A program made the position numbers and the translations under genes. A stretch of 51,387 bases of DNA, taken from contig NZ_AWZT01000047.1 in NCBI RefSeq assembly GCF_000472525.1, positions 1 to 51,387 of the forward strand, given 5' to 3'. Positions 33,682-42,773 of the stretch are shown piece by piece. How positions within the stretch are numbered: the first letter of the stretch is position 1; the number at the start of each line of letters is the position of its first letter. Below the pieces are notes generated by a model. It saw only the letters and a program-made list of their open reading frames with translations, did no database searches and was not told the DNA's origin. Origin of the DNA: Paraburkholderia dilworthii (GTDB taxonomy: Bacteria > Pseudomonadota > Gammaproteobacteria > Burkholderiales > Burkholderiaceae).

Positions 33682-34611
33682 ATGGATATTCAACAAGCCA
33701 GCGCGCTCACTTCGAGCGCCGTTACCGCCGCGATTCCGCTGATGTTCGCGGGCGCGGGCGAACTCGTCACCGAAAAATCAGGTGTTCTCAATCTCGGCGT
33801 GGAGGGCATGATGCTGATGGGCGCGGTGACCGGCTACGCGGTCACCGCGATCACCGGCAGCCCGTGGCTCGGCGTGCTCGCCGCGATCGGCGCGGGCCTC
33901 GCGATGTCGCTGCTGTTCGCGTTCCTCACGCTGACCATGCTCGCCAACCAGGTCGCGACCGGTCTCTCGCTGACGATCTTCGGCATCGGTCTCTCGGCCT
34001 ATGTCGGCAAGCCGTACACGTCGGCGGCGGTGCGCGCGACCATCGACACGTGGACCATCCCGGGGCTCTCGAAGATTCCGGTGCTCGGGCCCGCGCTCTT
34101 CAGTCTTACGCCGCTCGATTACCTCGCATTCCTGATGTTCGCGGTTATCGGCTGGTTTTTGTATCGCACCCGCGCGGGACTCGTGCTGCGCTCGGTCGGC
34201 GAGTCGCCGCAGGTCGCGCATTCGGTCGGTTTTCCGGTGGTCGGCGTGCGTTATGGCGCGGTTGCGTTCGGCGGCGGCATGGCGGGGCTGGCTGGCGGCT
34301 ACTACTCGATTGTCAATCTGCACTTGTGGCAGGAACAGCTCACGTCGGGCCGCGGCTGGATCGCGCTCGCGCTCGTGGTCTTCGCGACCTGGCGGCCGGG
34401 GCGTCTCCTGATCGGCGCGCTGCTGTTCGGCGCCGTGACTGGCCTGCAGTTCTACGCGCAGGCGATTGGCGTGCCTGTGCCCACGCAATTCCTCGCGATG
34501 CTGCCGTATGTCGCGACGGTCGTGGTGCTGGTGCTTATTTCGCGCAACCCGAACACGATTCGCCTGAACGCGCCGGCATCGCTTGGCAAGCCGTTTTTCT
34601 CGGCGGGCTGA
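33682..34611 (+). CDS. Nucleoside ABC importer permease 2
   Basis: A 309-residue permease, homologous to YufQ/NupC. It carries PLMFAGAGELVTEKSGVLNL and VEGMMLMGAVTGYAV near the N-terminus and FGGGMAGLAGGYYSIVNL later. The GVLNLGVEGMM block is conserved across BMP-type importers. The start at 33682 (MDIQQASALTSSAVTA) is chosen; an in-frame start at 33607 overlaps the preceding gene and is unlikely. Confidence 0.92.
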   Translation: MDIQQASALTSSAVTAAIPLMFAGAGELVTEKSGVLNLGVEGMMLMGAVTGYAVTAITGSPWLGVLAAIGAGLAMSLLFAFLTLTMLANQVATGLSLTIFGIGLSAYVGKPYTSAAVRATIDTWTIPGLSKIPVLGPALFSLTPLDYLAFLMFAVIGWFLYRTRAGLVLRSVGESPQVAHSVGFPVVGVRYGAVAFGGGMAGLAGGYYSIVNLHLWQEQLTSGRGWIALALVVFATWRPGRLLIGALLFGAVTGLQFYAQAIGVPVPTQFLAMLPYVATVVVLVLISRNPNTIRLNAPASLGKPFFSAG

Positions 34612-34669
34612 GAGTCGGCGGCACAGGATCACAACTTTCAATCATTCGATAAACACGACAGGAGAAAAC

Positions 34670-35764
34670 ATGAAGAGAAGAAATCTGCTGACCGCTTTTG
34701 CCTGGGGCGCGGCGTCGCTCGCGCTGGCTGCGCCGCTTTCGCAGGCCGCGCAGGCAGCCGACGCGCCGGGCGTCGCATTCGTCTATCTGGGCAATCCCGG
34801 CGATGCCGGCTGGACCTTCGCGCACGACCAGGGCTCGAAGGAAGCCGAAGCGAAGTTCGGCAACAAGATCAAGGTCACGCGTATCGAGAACGTGCCCGAA
34901 TCGGCCGACTCAGAGCGCGTATTCCGCGATCTGGCGAACAAGGGCAACAAGGTCATCATCGGTTCGAGCTTCGGCTATCAGGACTTCGAGCTGAAGGTCG
35001 CGAAGGATTTCCCGGACACCGTTTTCCTGCACGCAACCGGCTACAAGAAGGCGCCGAATTTCGGCACCTACGACGTGCGCATGTACCAGGGCGCATATCT
35101 GGCCGGCGTCGCCGCGGGCTACGTGACGAAAACAAACACGCTCGGCTTCGTCGCTTCGGTGCCGATTCCGGAAGTGGTCCGCAACATCAACGCGTACACG
35201 CTCGGCGCGCGTTCGGTGAATCCGAAGGTGCATACGAAGGTCATCTGGATCAACAGTTGGTTCGATCCGGGCAAGGAGAAGCAGGCCGCCGAAACGCTGA
35301 TCGGCCAGGGCGCCGACGTGCTGTTGCAGAACACCGACTCGAGCGCGACGCTCGCGACCGCATCGGAGAAACACGTACACGCGTTCGGCTGGGATTCGGA
35401 CATGAAGAAGTTCGGCCCCAGCGCGCATCTCGGCTCAGTGGTCGCGCATTGGGGCGTGTACTACAGCGCGGCGATCCAGCAGGTGCTCGACGGCAAGTGG
35501 AAGAACGACCCGGTGTGGTGGGGCATTCCGCAGAAGGCCGTCGACCTGGAAGATCTGAACACGTCGGCGATTCCGGCTGACGCGCAGAAGAAGGTGGCCG
35601 CAAAGCGCGACGAGCTGGCGGGCGGCAAGTGGGATGTGTTCGCGGGCCCGATCAAGGATCAATCCGGCGCGGTGAAGGTGCCGGCCGGCAAGACGCTGAC
35701 CGATCCGGAGTTGCAACGTCTGAACTGGTACGTGGAAGGCGTGGACGGTTCGTTGCCGAAGTAA
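34670..35764 (+). CDS. BMP family ABC substrate-binding protein
   Basis: A 364-residue periplasmic protein of the BMP/PnrA family that binds purine nucleosides or related ligands. A signal peptide is evident (MKRRNLLTAFAWGAASLALA, cleavage after AQA-A). Typical blocks are VAFVYLGNPGDAGWTFAHDQG, KVIIGSSFGYQDF, YLAGVAAGYVTKTNTLGFV and ADVLLQNTDSSAT. GGAG precedes the start. It is the last gene of the importer operon and is followed by a terminator. In this setting, with deaminase and urate catabolism genes, purine bases or nucleosides are the expected cargo. Confidence 0.93.
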   Translation: MKRRNLLTAFAWGAASLALAAPLSQAAQAADAPGVAFVYLGNPGDAGWTFAHDQGSKEAEAKFGNKIKVTRIENVPESADSERVFRDLANKGNKVIIGSSFGYQDFELKVAKDFPDTVFLHATGYKKAPNFGTYDVRMYQGAYLAGVAAGYVTKTNTLGFVASVPIPEVVRNINAYTLGARSVNPKVHTKVIWINSWFDPGKEKQAAETLIGQGADVLLQNTDSSATLATASEKHVHAFGWDSDMKKFGPSAHLGSVVAHWGVYYSAAIQQVLDGKWKNDPVWWGIPQKAVDLEDLNTSAIPADAQKKVAAKRDELAGGKWDVFAGPIKDQSGAVKVPAGKTLTDPELQRLNWYVEGVDGSLPK

Positions 35765-35867
35765 GGCCGTTGTACTGCGCTGCGCTGCGCCGCGTTGCGT
35801 TGCGTTGCGGCAGTGGCGATACCAGTGCCAGTGCCAGCGGCGGTGCCACCGCCGCTGCACAAAACTG

Positions 35868-35900
35868 AAAGAGCCGCTTCCGCGACGGATGCGGCTCTTT
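35868..35900 (+). terminator. Terminator after the nucleoside importer
   Basis: AAAGAGCCGC and GCGGCTCTTT form a 10-bp stem around a 13-base loop, followed by CTTTC. Because the arms begin with A-runs and end with T-runs it can work in both directions, serving also the convergent dodecin gene. Just upstream, 35768-35822 is low-complexity (repeated TGCGC/GTTGC). Confidence 0.8.
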
Positions 35901-35944
35901 CTTTCACTCGTGCGCCGCACCGCGGCGCGCGGATATCGGCAGCA

Positions 35945-36154
35945 TCAATCGTCGATGCGCAAGCCCACCTTGATCGTCACCTGCCAGAAGGCGACTTTGT
36001 CGTTTTCGATCTGGCCCCGGGTTTCCGTCACTTCGAACCAGTGCAGATTGCGCAGCGTTTTCGCTGCTTTGGCGATCGCCGTGCTGATCGCGTCGTCGAT
36101 CGATTTCGTCGATGAGCCGGTTAGTTCGATCTGCTTGTAGACGTGGTCTGACAT
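35945..36154 (-). CDS. Dodecin
   Basis: A 69-residue dodecin, a small flavin-binding protein that assembles into a 12-subunit shell. Family features are MSDHVYKQIELTGSSTKSID, AIAKAAKTLRNLHWFEVTET with the flavin-stacking Trp, RGQIENDKVAFWQVTIKVGL. AAAGGAG lies just before the ATG. It is convergent with the nucleoside importer operon. No direct functional link is implied. Confidence 0.95.
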   Translation of the reverse strand: MSDHVYKQIELTGSSTKSIDDAISTAIAKAAKTLRNLHWFEVTETRGQIENDKVAFWQVTIKVGLRIDD

Positions 36155-36402
36155 GAAATCTCTCCTTTGATCCTGGTTGGCGTTCAGGAAGTATAGGTAA
36201 CGCGGACAGGTACACCGTTCGTCGCATGGATAGGCGAGTCGCACGCCGCGTGCCCGATGCCCACGCGTGGCGCGCGTCGCTATCATCTCCATTCGATGCC
36301 GCCTGAAATGTGACGACATGCGGAAGTGGAGATGGGTCTTTCCGGCGAGGGCCGGCCGGCGGCCCGATGATCCGAGATCCGCTGCACGCCGGCTGGATTC
36401 GC

Positions 36403-36418
36403 GATAACCTGCTAAAAT
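36403..36418 (+). promoter_or_regulatory. Probable -10 region upstream of ybiT
   Basis: GATAACCTGCTAAAAT contains a good -10 hexamer (TAAAAT at 36413-36418), 41 bases before the start codon. The same 16-mer with one change occurs upstream of the polyamine-binding protein gene at 46037-46052. No clear -35 is visible here. The rest of 36155-36458 contains no recognisable gene. Confidence 0.5.
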
Positions 36419-36458
36419 ATTGGGTTTTTCGCCGATATCACATTCAAAGGGACGCGCC

Positions 36459-38051
36459 GTGCTGTCTACTGCCAACATCACCATGCAATTCGGGCCAAAG
36501 CCCCTGTTCGAGAACATCTCGGTCAAATTCGGGGGAGGGAACCGCTATGGCCTGATCGGTGCTAACGGCTGCGGCAAATCCACCTTCATGAAAATCCTGG
36601 GTGGGGATCTGGAGCCGAGCTCGGGCAACGTGATGCTCGAGCCGAACGTGCGCCTCGGCAAATTGCGCCAGGACCAGTTCGCTTACGAAGACGTGCGCGT
36701 GCTCGACGTCGTGATGATGGGCCACGCCGAAATGTGGGCTGCCATGACCGAGCGCGACGCGATCTACGCGAACCCCGACGCCACCGACGACGACTACATG
36801 CACGCGGCCGAGCTCGAAGCCAAGTTTGCCGAGTACGACGGCTACACCGCCGAGGCGCGCGCGGGTGAACTGCTGCTCGGCATCGGCATCGCGATCGAGG
36901 ACCACAACGGCCCGATGAGCAACGTGGCGCCCGGCTGGAAGCTGCGCGTGCTGCTCGCGCAGGCGCTGTTCTCGAAGCCGGATGTGCTGCTGCTCGACGA
37001 ACCGACCAACAACCTGGACATCAACTCGATCCGTTGGCTGGAAGACGTGCTCAACCAGTACAACTCGACGATGATTATCATCTCGCACGACCGCCACTTC
37101 CTGAACCAGGTCTGCACGCACATGGCCGACATGGACTTCGGCACACTGAAGGTTTATCCGGGCAATTACGACGACTACATGCTGGCCAGCACGCAGGCGC
37201 GCGAGCGTCAGCAGAACGCGAATGCGAAGGCCAAGGAGCGTGTCGCCGACCTGCAGGACTTCGTGCGCCGCTTCTCGGCGAACAAGTCGAAGGCGCGTCA
37301 GGCCACCAGCCGTCTGAAGATGATCGACAAGATCAAGATCGAGGAATTCAAGCCGTCGTCGCGGCAGAATCCGTTTATCCGCTTCGAGTTCGAGAAGAAG
37401 CTGCACAACATCGCGGTGGTCGCGGACAGCATCTCGAAGAAATACGAGCGCACGATCTTCAATAATTTCAGCATCAGCGTGCAGCCCGGTGAGCGCATCG
37501 CGATCATCGGCGAGAACGGCGCCGGTAAGACCACGCTGCTGCGCTCGCTGCTCGGCAATCTGCAGCTCGATCACGGCAAGGTGAAGTGGGCGGAAAACGC
37601 GAACGTCGGTTACATGCCGCAGGACACGTACGAAGAGTTTCCGAACGACGTCACGCTAATGGACTGGATCGACGCCTACCGCAAGGAAGGCGACGACGAG
37701 CAGATGGTGCGCGGCACGCTCGGTCGTCTTCTGTTCAATGCGGACGATATCCGCAAGTCGGTCAAGGTGCTCTCGGGCGGCGAGAAGGGCCGCATGATCT
37801 GGGGCAAGCTGATGCTAGGCCGTCACAACGTGCTGCTGATGGACGAGCCGACCAACCACATGGACATGGAATCGATCGAGTCGCTGCAAATCGCGCTCGA
37901 CAAGTTCGAAGGCACTCTGATTTTCGTGTCGCACGACCGCGAGTTCGTTAGCGGTCTGGCCAACCGGATCATCGAAGTGAAGACCGACGGTACGCTGAAC
38001 GACTTCGGTGGTAATTACGAAGACTTCCTGCTCAGCCAGGGCGTGCAGTAA
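36459..38051 (+). CDS. ybiT: ABC-F family ATPase YbiT
   Basis: A 530-residue ABC-F translation-factor-like protein with two cassettes and no membrane domain. It is closely similar to E. coli YbiT: ITMQFGPKPLFENISVKFGG at the N-terminus, Walker A GANGCGKST and GENGAGKTT, the linker RFSANKSKARQATSRLKMID and SRQNPFIRFE, and Walker B LLLDEPTNNLD and LLMDEPTNHMD. ABC-F proteins bind the ribosomal E site and modulate translation. The GTG at 36459 is used as start (MLSTANITMQF), with AAAGGGA about 7 bases upstream. Confidence 0.95.
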   Translation: MLSTANITMQFGPKPLFENISVKFGGGNRYGLIGANGCGKSTFMKILGGDLEPSSGNVMLEPNVRLGKLRQDQFAYEDVRVLDVVMMGHAEMWAAMTERDAIYANPDATDDDYMHAAELEAKFAEYDGYTAEARAGELLLGIGIAIEDHNGPMSNVAPGWKLRVLLAQALFSKPDVLLLDEPTNNLDINSIRWLEDVLNQYNSTMIIISHDRHFLNQVCTHMADMDFGTLKVYPGNYDDYMLASTQARERQQNANAKAKERVADLQDFVRRFSANKSKARQATSRLKMIDKIKIEEFKPSSRQNPFIRFEFEKKLHNIAVVADSISKKYERTIFNNFSISVQPGERIAIIGENGAGKTTLLRSLLGNLQLDHGKVKWAENANVGYMPQDTYEEFPNDVTLMDWIDAYRKEGDDEQMVRGTLGRLLFNADDIRKSVKVLSGGEKGRMIWGKLMLGRHNVLLMDEPTNHMDMESIESLQIALDKFEGTLIFVSHDREFVSGLANRIIEVKTDGTLNDFGGNYEDFLLSQGVQ

Positions 38052-38123
38052 ACCATCCTGAAACATGAATTTTTGACGCCATCGGTCCTCGGGTTTTCTC
38101 CGTTGGACTCATGACTCACCCAG

Positions 38124-38163
38124 AACGGCGGTCCGCATGCGCAGAGCATGCCGGACCGCCGTT
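38124..38163 (+). terminator. Strong terminator after ybiT
   Basis: AACGGCGGTCCG-CATGC pairs with GCATGCCGGACCGCCGTT (about 16 bp with one bulge) around GCAGA, followed by TTTTTATTTT. It is a textbook rho-independent terminator. It ends immediately before the stop codon of the convergent gene at 38166. Confidence 0.92.
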
Positions 38164-38165
38164 TT

Positions 38166-38660
38166 TTATTTTGCTGGCGGCTGACCCGACGACAGAATCG
38201 TGCTCAGCTTCGTGCCGCCGATGGATTCGCAATCCACTTGCTTTGGTTCCGTCCACTGCACGGCGACGCCGCGCACGACGGGTCTCACCATCCGCCACGG
38301 CCAGAAGCCGAAGCGCTGCGAACCGGTGTATTCGACGATCGCATCCGCTCCGCGCAACTGCGCGTACTCCGCCATTTGCGGCAGAATGTCCGCAACGCCG
38401 CCGTAAGTGCCTTTGCCTATCTTCACATTCCTGATGACCTTGTACTTCTGACTGGCAGGCGGCAGGCGTGCAAAAAAGCAGAAGTCGGCAAGCCCGCTGG
38501 GAAGGTCTGCCGCTGGATGCGCGGCGTCTTTGGTCAGGTTCAGTTCGGTTTCCGATGCGGCGTCCGTCGCCGACTCCGCCGCGTGGGCGGCGCCTGCTGT
38601 CACGGCGATTGCAACCAACGCCAGGATCAGCGCAAGTTTGGGGTGTGGTGTGGGGTTCAT
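38166..38660 (-). CDS. Conserved periplasmic hypothetical protein
   Basis: A 164-residue exported protein with a Sec signal peptide (LALILALVAIAVTAGAAHA). The mature domain includes LADFCFFARLPPASQKYKVI, then RNVKIGKGTYGGVADILPQM, LRGADAIVEYTGSQRFGFWPW and a second Cys near QVDCESIGG. The GADAIVEYTGSQRFG pattern is loosely like the alpha/beta fold of YbjQ/RcsF-type proteins, which is only a hint. The ATG at 38660 is chosen because GAGG precedes it by 6 bases; the ORF to 38672 uses TTG. Function unknown. Confidence 0.75.
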   Translation of the reverse strand: MNPTPHPKLALILALVAIAVTAGAAHAAESATDAASETELNLTKDAAHPAADLPSGLADFCFFARLPPASQKYKVIRNVKIGKGTYGGVADILPQMAEYAQLRGADAIVEYTGSQRFGFWPWRMVRPVVRGVAVQWTEPKQVDCESIGGTKLSTILSSGQPPAK

Positions 38661-38844
38661 GGGTGGCCTCAACGTGTACGCGCCGCGGGCGGGCGCTTTC
38701 TTATGAAGTCGGATAGTAAGCGAGCCCGGCGTTGTTGGCTAGCCGGGCTTCGAGCCAGGTCGGCACCCAGTTCGCGCACTCAACCCTTCGTCCGACGCTG
38801 GTTAGAATAGAACCATCAATGTCCGCAGACAGAGGCCAGCCATC

Positions 38845-40269
38845 ATGAAAACCTACGACAAACTCTATATCGACGGAAAATGGATTGCGCCCTGCGGCAC
38901 TGGCACGATCGACGTGATCGACTCGGGCACCGAGGAAGTCATGGGGCGCATTCCCGAAGGCGTGGAAGCCGATGCCGAAAGCGCGATTGCCGCCGCGCGC
39001 GTGGCCTTCGACAGTTGGGCCGCGACGCCCGCCGCGCAGCGCGGTGAGCATCTGGCGCGCATCGCGGCGAATCTGAAATCGCGCACCGACGAACTGGCCA
39101 CGCTGATCGCAGGCGAAGTAGGCATGCCGCTGAAGCTCTCGCGCGCCATTCAGGTCGGCAGTTCCGTGTACAACTGGAATGCCTATGCAAAGCTTGCCGG
39201 CGACTTCGAATTCGAGGCGCGCGTCGGCAATTCGCTCGTCGTGCGCGAGCCGGTCGGCGTGGTCGCGGCCATCACGCCGTGGAACTATCCGCTCAATCAG
39301 ATCACGCTGAAGGTCGCGGCGGCGCTCGCGGCCGGTTGTACGGTCGTGCTCAAGCCTTCGGAAATCGCGCCGTTGAATGCGTTCGTGCTCGCCGAGGCGA
39401 TTCACGAAGCCGGGCTGCCTGCCGGTGTGTTCAATCTCGTCAGCGGTTATGGGCCGGTCGTCGGCGAGATTCTCGCCAGCCATCCGTCGGTCGATATGGT
39501 CTCGTTTACCGGCTCGACGCGCGCCGGCAAGCGCGTGTCCGAACTCGCATCGGCGACGATCAAGCGCGTCGCGCTCGAACTCGGCGGCAAGTCGGCCTCG
39601 GTCATTCTCGACGACGCCGATTTTGCTGCCGCCGTGAAAGGCACCGTCAGCGCGTGCTTTTTGAACTCCGGGCAAACCTGTTCCGCGCACACGCGCATGC
39701 TGGTTCCGGAAGCTCGCTACGACGAAGCACGCGCGCTCGCGAAACAGGTGGCCGAGACCTACGCAGCCGGCGATCCGCGCGACGAAAAGACACGCCTCGG
39801 TCCATTGGCATCCGCGGCACAGCAGGCGCGCGTGCAGCAATACATCGCAAAGGGAATCGAGGAGGGCGCCGAACTCGTGACCGGTGGCGCGGGGCTGCCA
39901 GACGGCGTGTCGAAGGGCTTCTTCGTGAAACCGACGGTATTCGGCCGCGTACATCCGAAAGCGACCATCGCGCAAGAGGAAATCTTCGGCCCGGTCTTGT
40001 CCATTCTGACCTACAAGGACGAAGACGAAGCGATTCGGATTGCCAACGATTCGCCGTATGGCTTGGGCGGCGCGGTATGGGCCGGCAGTGACGAGCACGC
40101 GCAAAGCGTCGCCCGCCGCATCCGCACGGGCCAGGTCGACATCAACGGCGGCGCATGGAATATGGCCGCGCCGTTCGGCGGTTTCAAGCAATCGGGCTTT
40201 GGACGCGAAAACGGTGTCTACGGGCTGGACGAATATCTCGAACTCAAGTCGATGCAGTTCAATCTTTGA
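38845..40269 (+). CDS. NAD(P)-dependent aldehyde dehydrogenase
   Basis: A 474-residue aldehyde dehydrogenase. Catalytic and structural motifs are clear: TPWNYPLNQITLKVAAALAA, the Glu active site in VALELGGKSASVILDDAD, the nucleophilic Cys in SACFLNSGQTCSAHTRML, EEIFGPVLSILTY and PFGGFKQSGFGRENG. Substrate is not predictable; similar proteins act on a range of aliphatic or aromatic aldehydes. It has its own upstream region (38661-38844) containing an 8-bp hairpin (AGCCCGGC/GCCGGGCT at 38723-38749). Confidence 0.93.
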   Translation: MKTYDKLYIDGKWIAPCGTGTIDVIDSGTEEVMGRIPEGVEADAESAIAAARVAFDSWAATPAAQRGEHLARIAANLKSRTDELATLIAGEVGMPLKLSRAIQVGSSVYNWNAYAKLAGDFEFEARVGNSLVVREPVGVVAAITPWNYPLNQITLKVAAALAAGCTVVLKPSEIAPLNAFVLAEAIHEAGLPAGVFNLVSGYGPVVGEILASHPSVDMVSFTGSTRAGKRVSELASATIKRVALELGGKSASVILDDADFAAAVKGTVSACFLNSGQTCSAHTRMLVPEARYDEARALAKQVAETYAAGDPRDEKTRLGPLASAAQQARVQQYIAKGIEEGAELVTGGAGLPDGVSKGFFVKPTVFGRVHPKATIAQEEIFGPVLSILTYKDEDEAIRIANDSPYGLGGAVWAGSDEHAQSVARRIRTGQVDINGGAWNMAAPFGGFKQSGFGRENGVYGLDEYLELKSMQFNL

Positions 40270-40397
40270 TCCGGATGATCGGCATCAAGCAATCGCACAC
40301 GCGGCGACGTCATTCGCACGCGGTTTGATCTGACGCAGCCCCGGCCGCGCTCGACGGACGATGATTCACGGTTCGATAATCGTCCGTCGGGTCAGCC

Positions 40398-41588
40398 ATG
40401 CTCAACTCTCACTCCTTTTCACCGCTAGTCATCCGCGGCCGCTCGCTACTGCCTATCGTGCAAGGCGGGATGGGCGTCGGTATCTCGGCGCACCGGCTCG
40501 CCGGCAGCGTCGCGCGCGAGGGCGCGCTCGGCACGATTGCCAGCATCGACCTGCGCCACCACCATCCGGATCTCGTCGACCATTGCAGCCAGGCACCGGA
40601 TCGCGCCACGCTCGAACAGGCGAATCTCACCGCGCTCTCGCGCGAAATCCGTGCGGCGAAGGCGCTGAGCGAAGGACGCGGCATGATCGCCGTCAACGTG
40701 ATGAAAGCGGTCAGCGCGCAGGCCGATTACGTCCGCGTAGCCTGCGAAAGCGGCGCCGACGCAATCGTGATGGGCGCGGGCCTGCCGCTCGACTTGCCGG
40801 ACATGACGCAAGGCCACGATATCGCGCTGATTCCGATTCTGTCGGACAGCCGCGGGGTCGCGCTGGTGTTAAAGAAGTGGATGAAAAAAGGCCGCTTGCC
40901 CGACGCTGTCGTGATCGAGCATCCGGCGCACGCGGGCGGGCATCTGGGCGTCACGAGCATCGCCGATATGAACGATCAGCGCTTTGACTTCATGCGGATT
41001 CTGCAAGAACTCGACGCGGTGTTCGCCTCGCTCGGGCTCGATCGCAACCAGGTGCCGTTGATCTTCGCGGGTGGCATCAATAGTCATGAGGCCGTGCGCA
41101 CGCTGTTAAACGCGGGTGCTAACGGCGTTCAGCTCGGTACGCCATTCGCCGTCACCGAGGAAGGCGACGCGCATCCGAATTTCAAGCGTGTGCTGGCAGA
41201 GGCGGCGCCGGAAGACATCGTCGAATTTGTCAGCGTGACGGGCTTGCCCGCGCGTGCGGTCAAAACGCCGTGGCTCGTGCGCTATCTGCGGCATGAAAGC
41301 AGGATTCGCGAGAAGGTCGGCGCGCTCAAACACGCGTGCCCGACCGCGCTCGAGTGTCTGAGCGTATGTGGCTTGCGCGACGGCGTCGAAAAGTTCGGCC
41401 ATTTCTGCATCGACACGCGTCTCGCCGCGGCTTTGCGTGGCGACGTCGCAAATGGGCTCTTTTTTCGCGGCAAGGAAGCGCTGCCGTTCGGCTCGGCGAT
41501 TCGCAGCGTGCACGATCTGATCGAACTGCTGCTGACCGGTGCGACGCGACCGGCTGTCGCAGGGCGCTGGGCTTTCTCCCTCGGTTGA
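40398..41588 (+). CDS. NAD(P)H-dependent flavin oxidoreductase, nitronate monooxygenase family
   Basis: A 396-residue FMN protein of the nitronate monooxygenase / 2-nitropropane dioxygenase family. Motifs are LPIVQGGMGVGISAHRLAGS near the N-terminus, ADAIVMGAGLPLDLP, IEHPAHAGGHLG, PLIFAGGINSHEAV and NGVQLGTPFAVTEE. The middle His in HAGGHLG is near the FMN. Members detoxify alkyl nitronates or reduce quinones; this longer form (~396 residues) has an extra C-terminal segment with several Cys (LECLSVCGLRDG). It follows the aldehyde dehydrogenase by 128 bp on the same strand. Confidence 0.87.
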   Translation: MLNSHSFSPLVIRGRSLLPIVQGGMGVGISAHRLAGSVAREGALGTIASIDLRHHHPDLVDHCSQAPDRATLEQANLTALSREIRAAKALSEGRGMIAVNVMKAVSAQADYVRVACESGADAIVMGAGLPLDLPDMTQGHDIALIPILSDSRGVALVLKKWMKKGRLPDAVVIEHPAHAGGHLGVTSIADMNDQRFDFMRILQELDAVFASLGLDRNQVPLIFAGGINSHEAVRTLLNAGANGVQLGTPFAVTEEGDAHPNFKRVLAEAAPEDIVEFVSVTGLPARAVKTPWLVRYLRHESRIREKVGALKHACPTALECLSVCGLRDGVEKFGHFCIDTRLAAALRGDVANGLFFRGKEALPFGSAIRSVHDLIELLLTGATRPAVAGRWAFSLG

Positions 41589-41655
41589 TGCGAGTCAAGT
41601 TGTCGCGCGGCTGAAGCTTCGACAATCCCCGCATCACCAACAATCGGGGAAGCAA

Positions 41656-42312
41656 ATGAAACTCTCGCTCAGCAACAAGATCAGGACCGCCGCCATCGCA
41701 TCGGGTCTGCTATGCGCGGCTGCGCTGGCTCCGCAGGCGCATGCCGCCGGCGACGACACAATGAGCGGCATTCACGCCGGCGACGTGCTGGTGCGTTTGC
41801 GCGCGATCAGCATCGTGCCGAACGTCGAAACAACGGGCACGTTGTCGGCGCTGAGCGTCGGCGTCAATAACGCGACGGTGCCGGAACTGGATCTGACTTA
41901 CATGATCCGCGACTATCTCGGCGTCGAACTGATTCTCGGCACGTCGCGTCATCAGCTCACGTCGAGCATCGGCGGTCTTGGCGGCGTGAACGTATTGCCG
42001 CCGACCTTGCTGCTGCAATATCACTTCAACCATGCAGGGCGCGTGCGTCCGTATGTCGGTGCGGGTCTGAACTACACGTTGTTCTACAACAATGGTCTGC
42101 ACGCCGGCGATCAACCGGTGTCGATCAACAATCACAGCTTCGGTCCGGCGTTGCAGGCGGGCGTCGATGTTCAGGTGACCAAGTCGCTGTTTGTCAACGC
42201 GGACATCAAGAAAATCTGGATGCACACGGATGCGTCGCTGGGTGGCCAGTCGCTCGGCCGCGTCAGCATCGATCCGGTCGTGGCGGGGCTGGGTGTCGGT
42301 ATGCGCTTCTGA
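41656..42312 (+). CDS. ompW: OmpW family outer membrane protein
   Basis: A 218-residue outer membrane beta-barrel. Signal peptide MKLSLSNKIRTAAIASGLLC with cleavage after AHA. The mature part has the OmpW pattern: GDVLVRLRAISIVPN, PELDLTYMIRDYLGVELILG, TLLLQYHFNHAGRVRPYVGA and the aromatic C-terminus GLGVGMRF. These 8-stranded barrels are linked to hydrophobic solute passage and stress. GGGGA precedes the ATG by 6 bases. Confidence 0.92.
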   Translation: MKLSLSNKIRTAAIASGLLCAAALAPQAHAAGDDTMSGIHAGDVLVRLRAISIVPNVETTGTLSALSVGVNNATVPELDLTYMIRDYLGVELILGTSRHQLTSSIGGLGGVNVLPPTLLLQYHFNHAGRVRPYVGAGLNYTLFYNNGLHAGDQPVSINNHSFGPALQAGVDVQVTKSLFVNADIKKIWMHTDASLGGQSLGRVSIDPVVAGLGVGMRF

Positions 42313-42409
42313 GCGCATTGCTCTGGGGCAGTGAGGGCAACCTTAAAGCCCTCTTCGAACTCACGAGCCGCTTCGGCGGGACGTCCTGACTGACTGTCCC
42401 GCGAATGTC

Positions 42410-42613
42410 TCAAAGCTTGTCGTTCTGAAACCGCATGGCCGTGCCTTCCTGCTCGATGCGCACCCACACGGCCCTCTTTTCTTCGTCGCTCAGAAAAACC
42501 CAATTGGACACTTCGCTGGCGGTGCGGCCGCAACCCTTGCAGATTTCGTCGAACAGTGTCGAACAGACGCCAATGCAGGGACTGTCGGGAAGAGCGTGGA
42601 GATTCGAAGCCAT
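42410..42613 (-). CDS. DUF1289 family protein
   Basis: A 67-residue protein with the DUF1289 pattern: SPCIGVCSTLFDEICKGCGR followed by TASEVSNWVFLSDEEKRAVW. The four cysteines (CxxxC and CxxC) suggest a small metal-binding site. Function unknown. The start at 42613 is preceded by AAGG 7 bases upstream. It is convergent with ompW. Confidence 0.88.
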   Translation of the reverse strand: MASNLHALPDSPCIGVCSTLFDEICKGCGRTASEVSNWVFLSDEEKRAVWVRIEQEGTAMRFQNDKL

Positions 42614-42773
42614 CGGAAACCTTGCAGCAGGGAAGCGGAGTTCCGCTATGTTAACCGATACGCGGCGTGAGCCGCGCCGACTCCAGCAGCGCATCGAATA
42701 GCGCAGCCGACGGTGCACGGGGCAGTGCACCGGGCAGTGCATCGGACCCCGCGCCGCTGCATGGCCCACAGTG

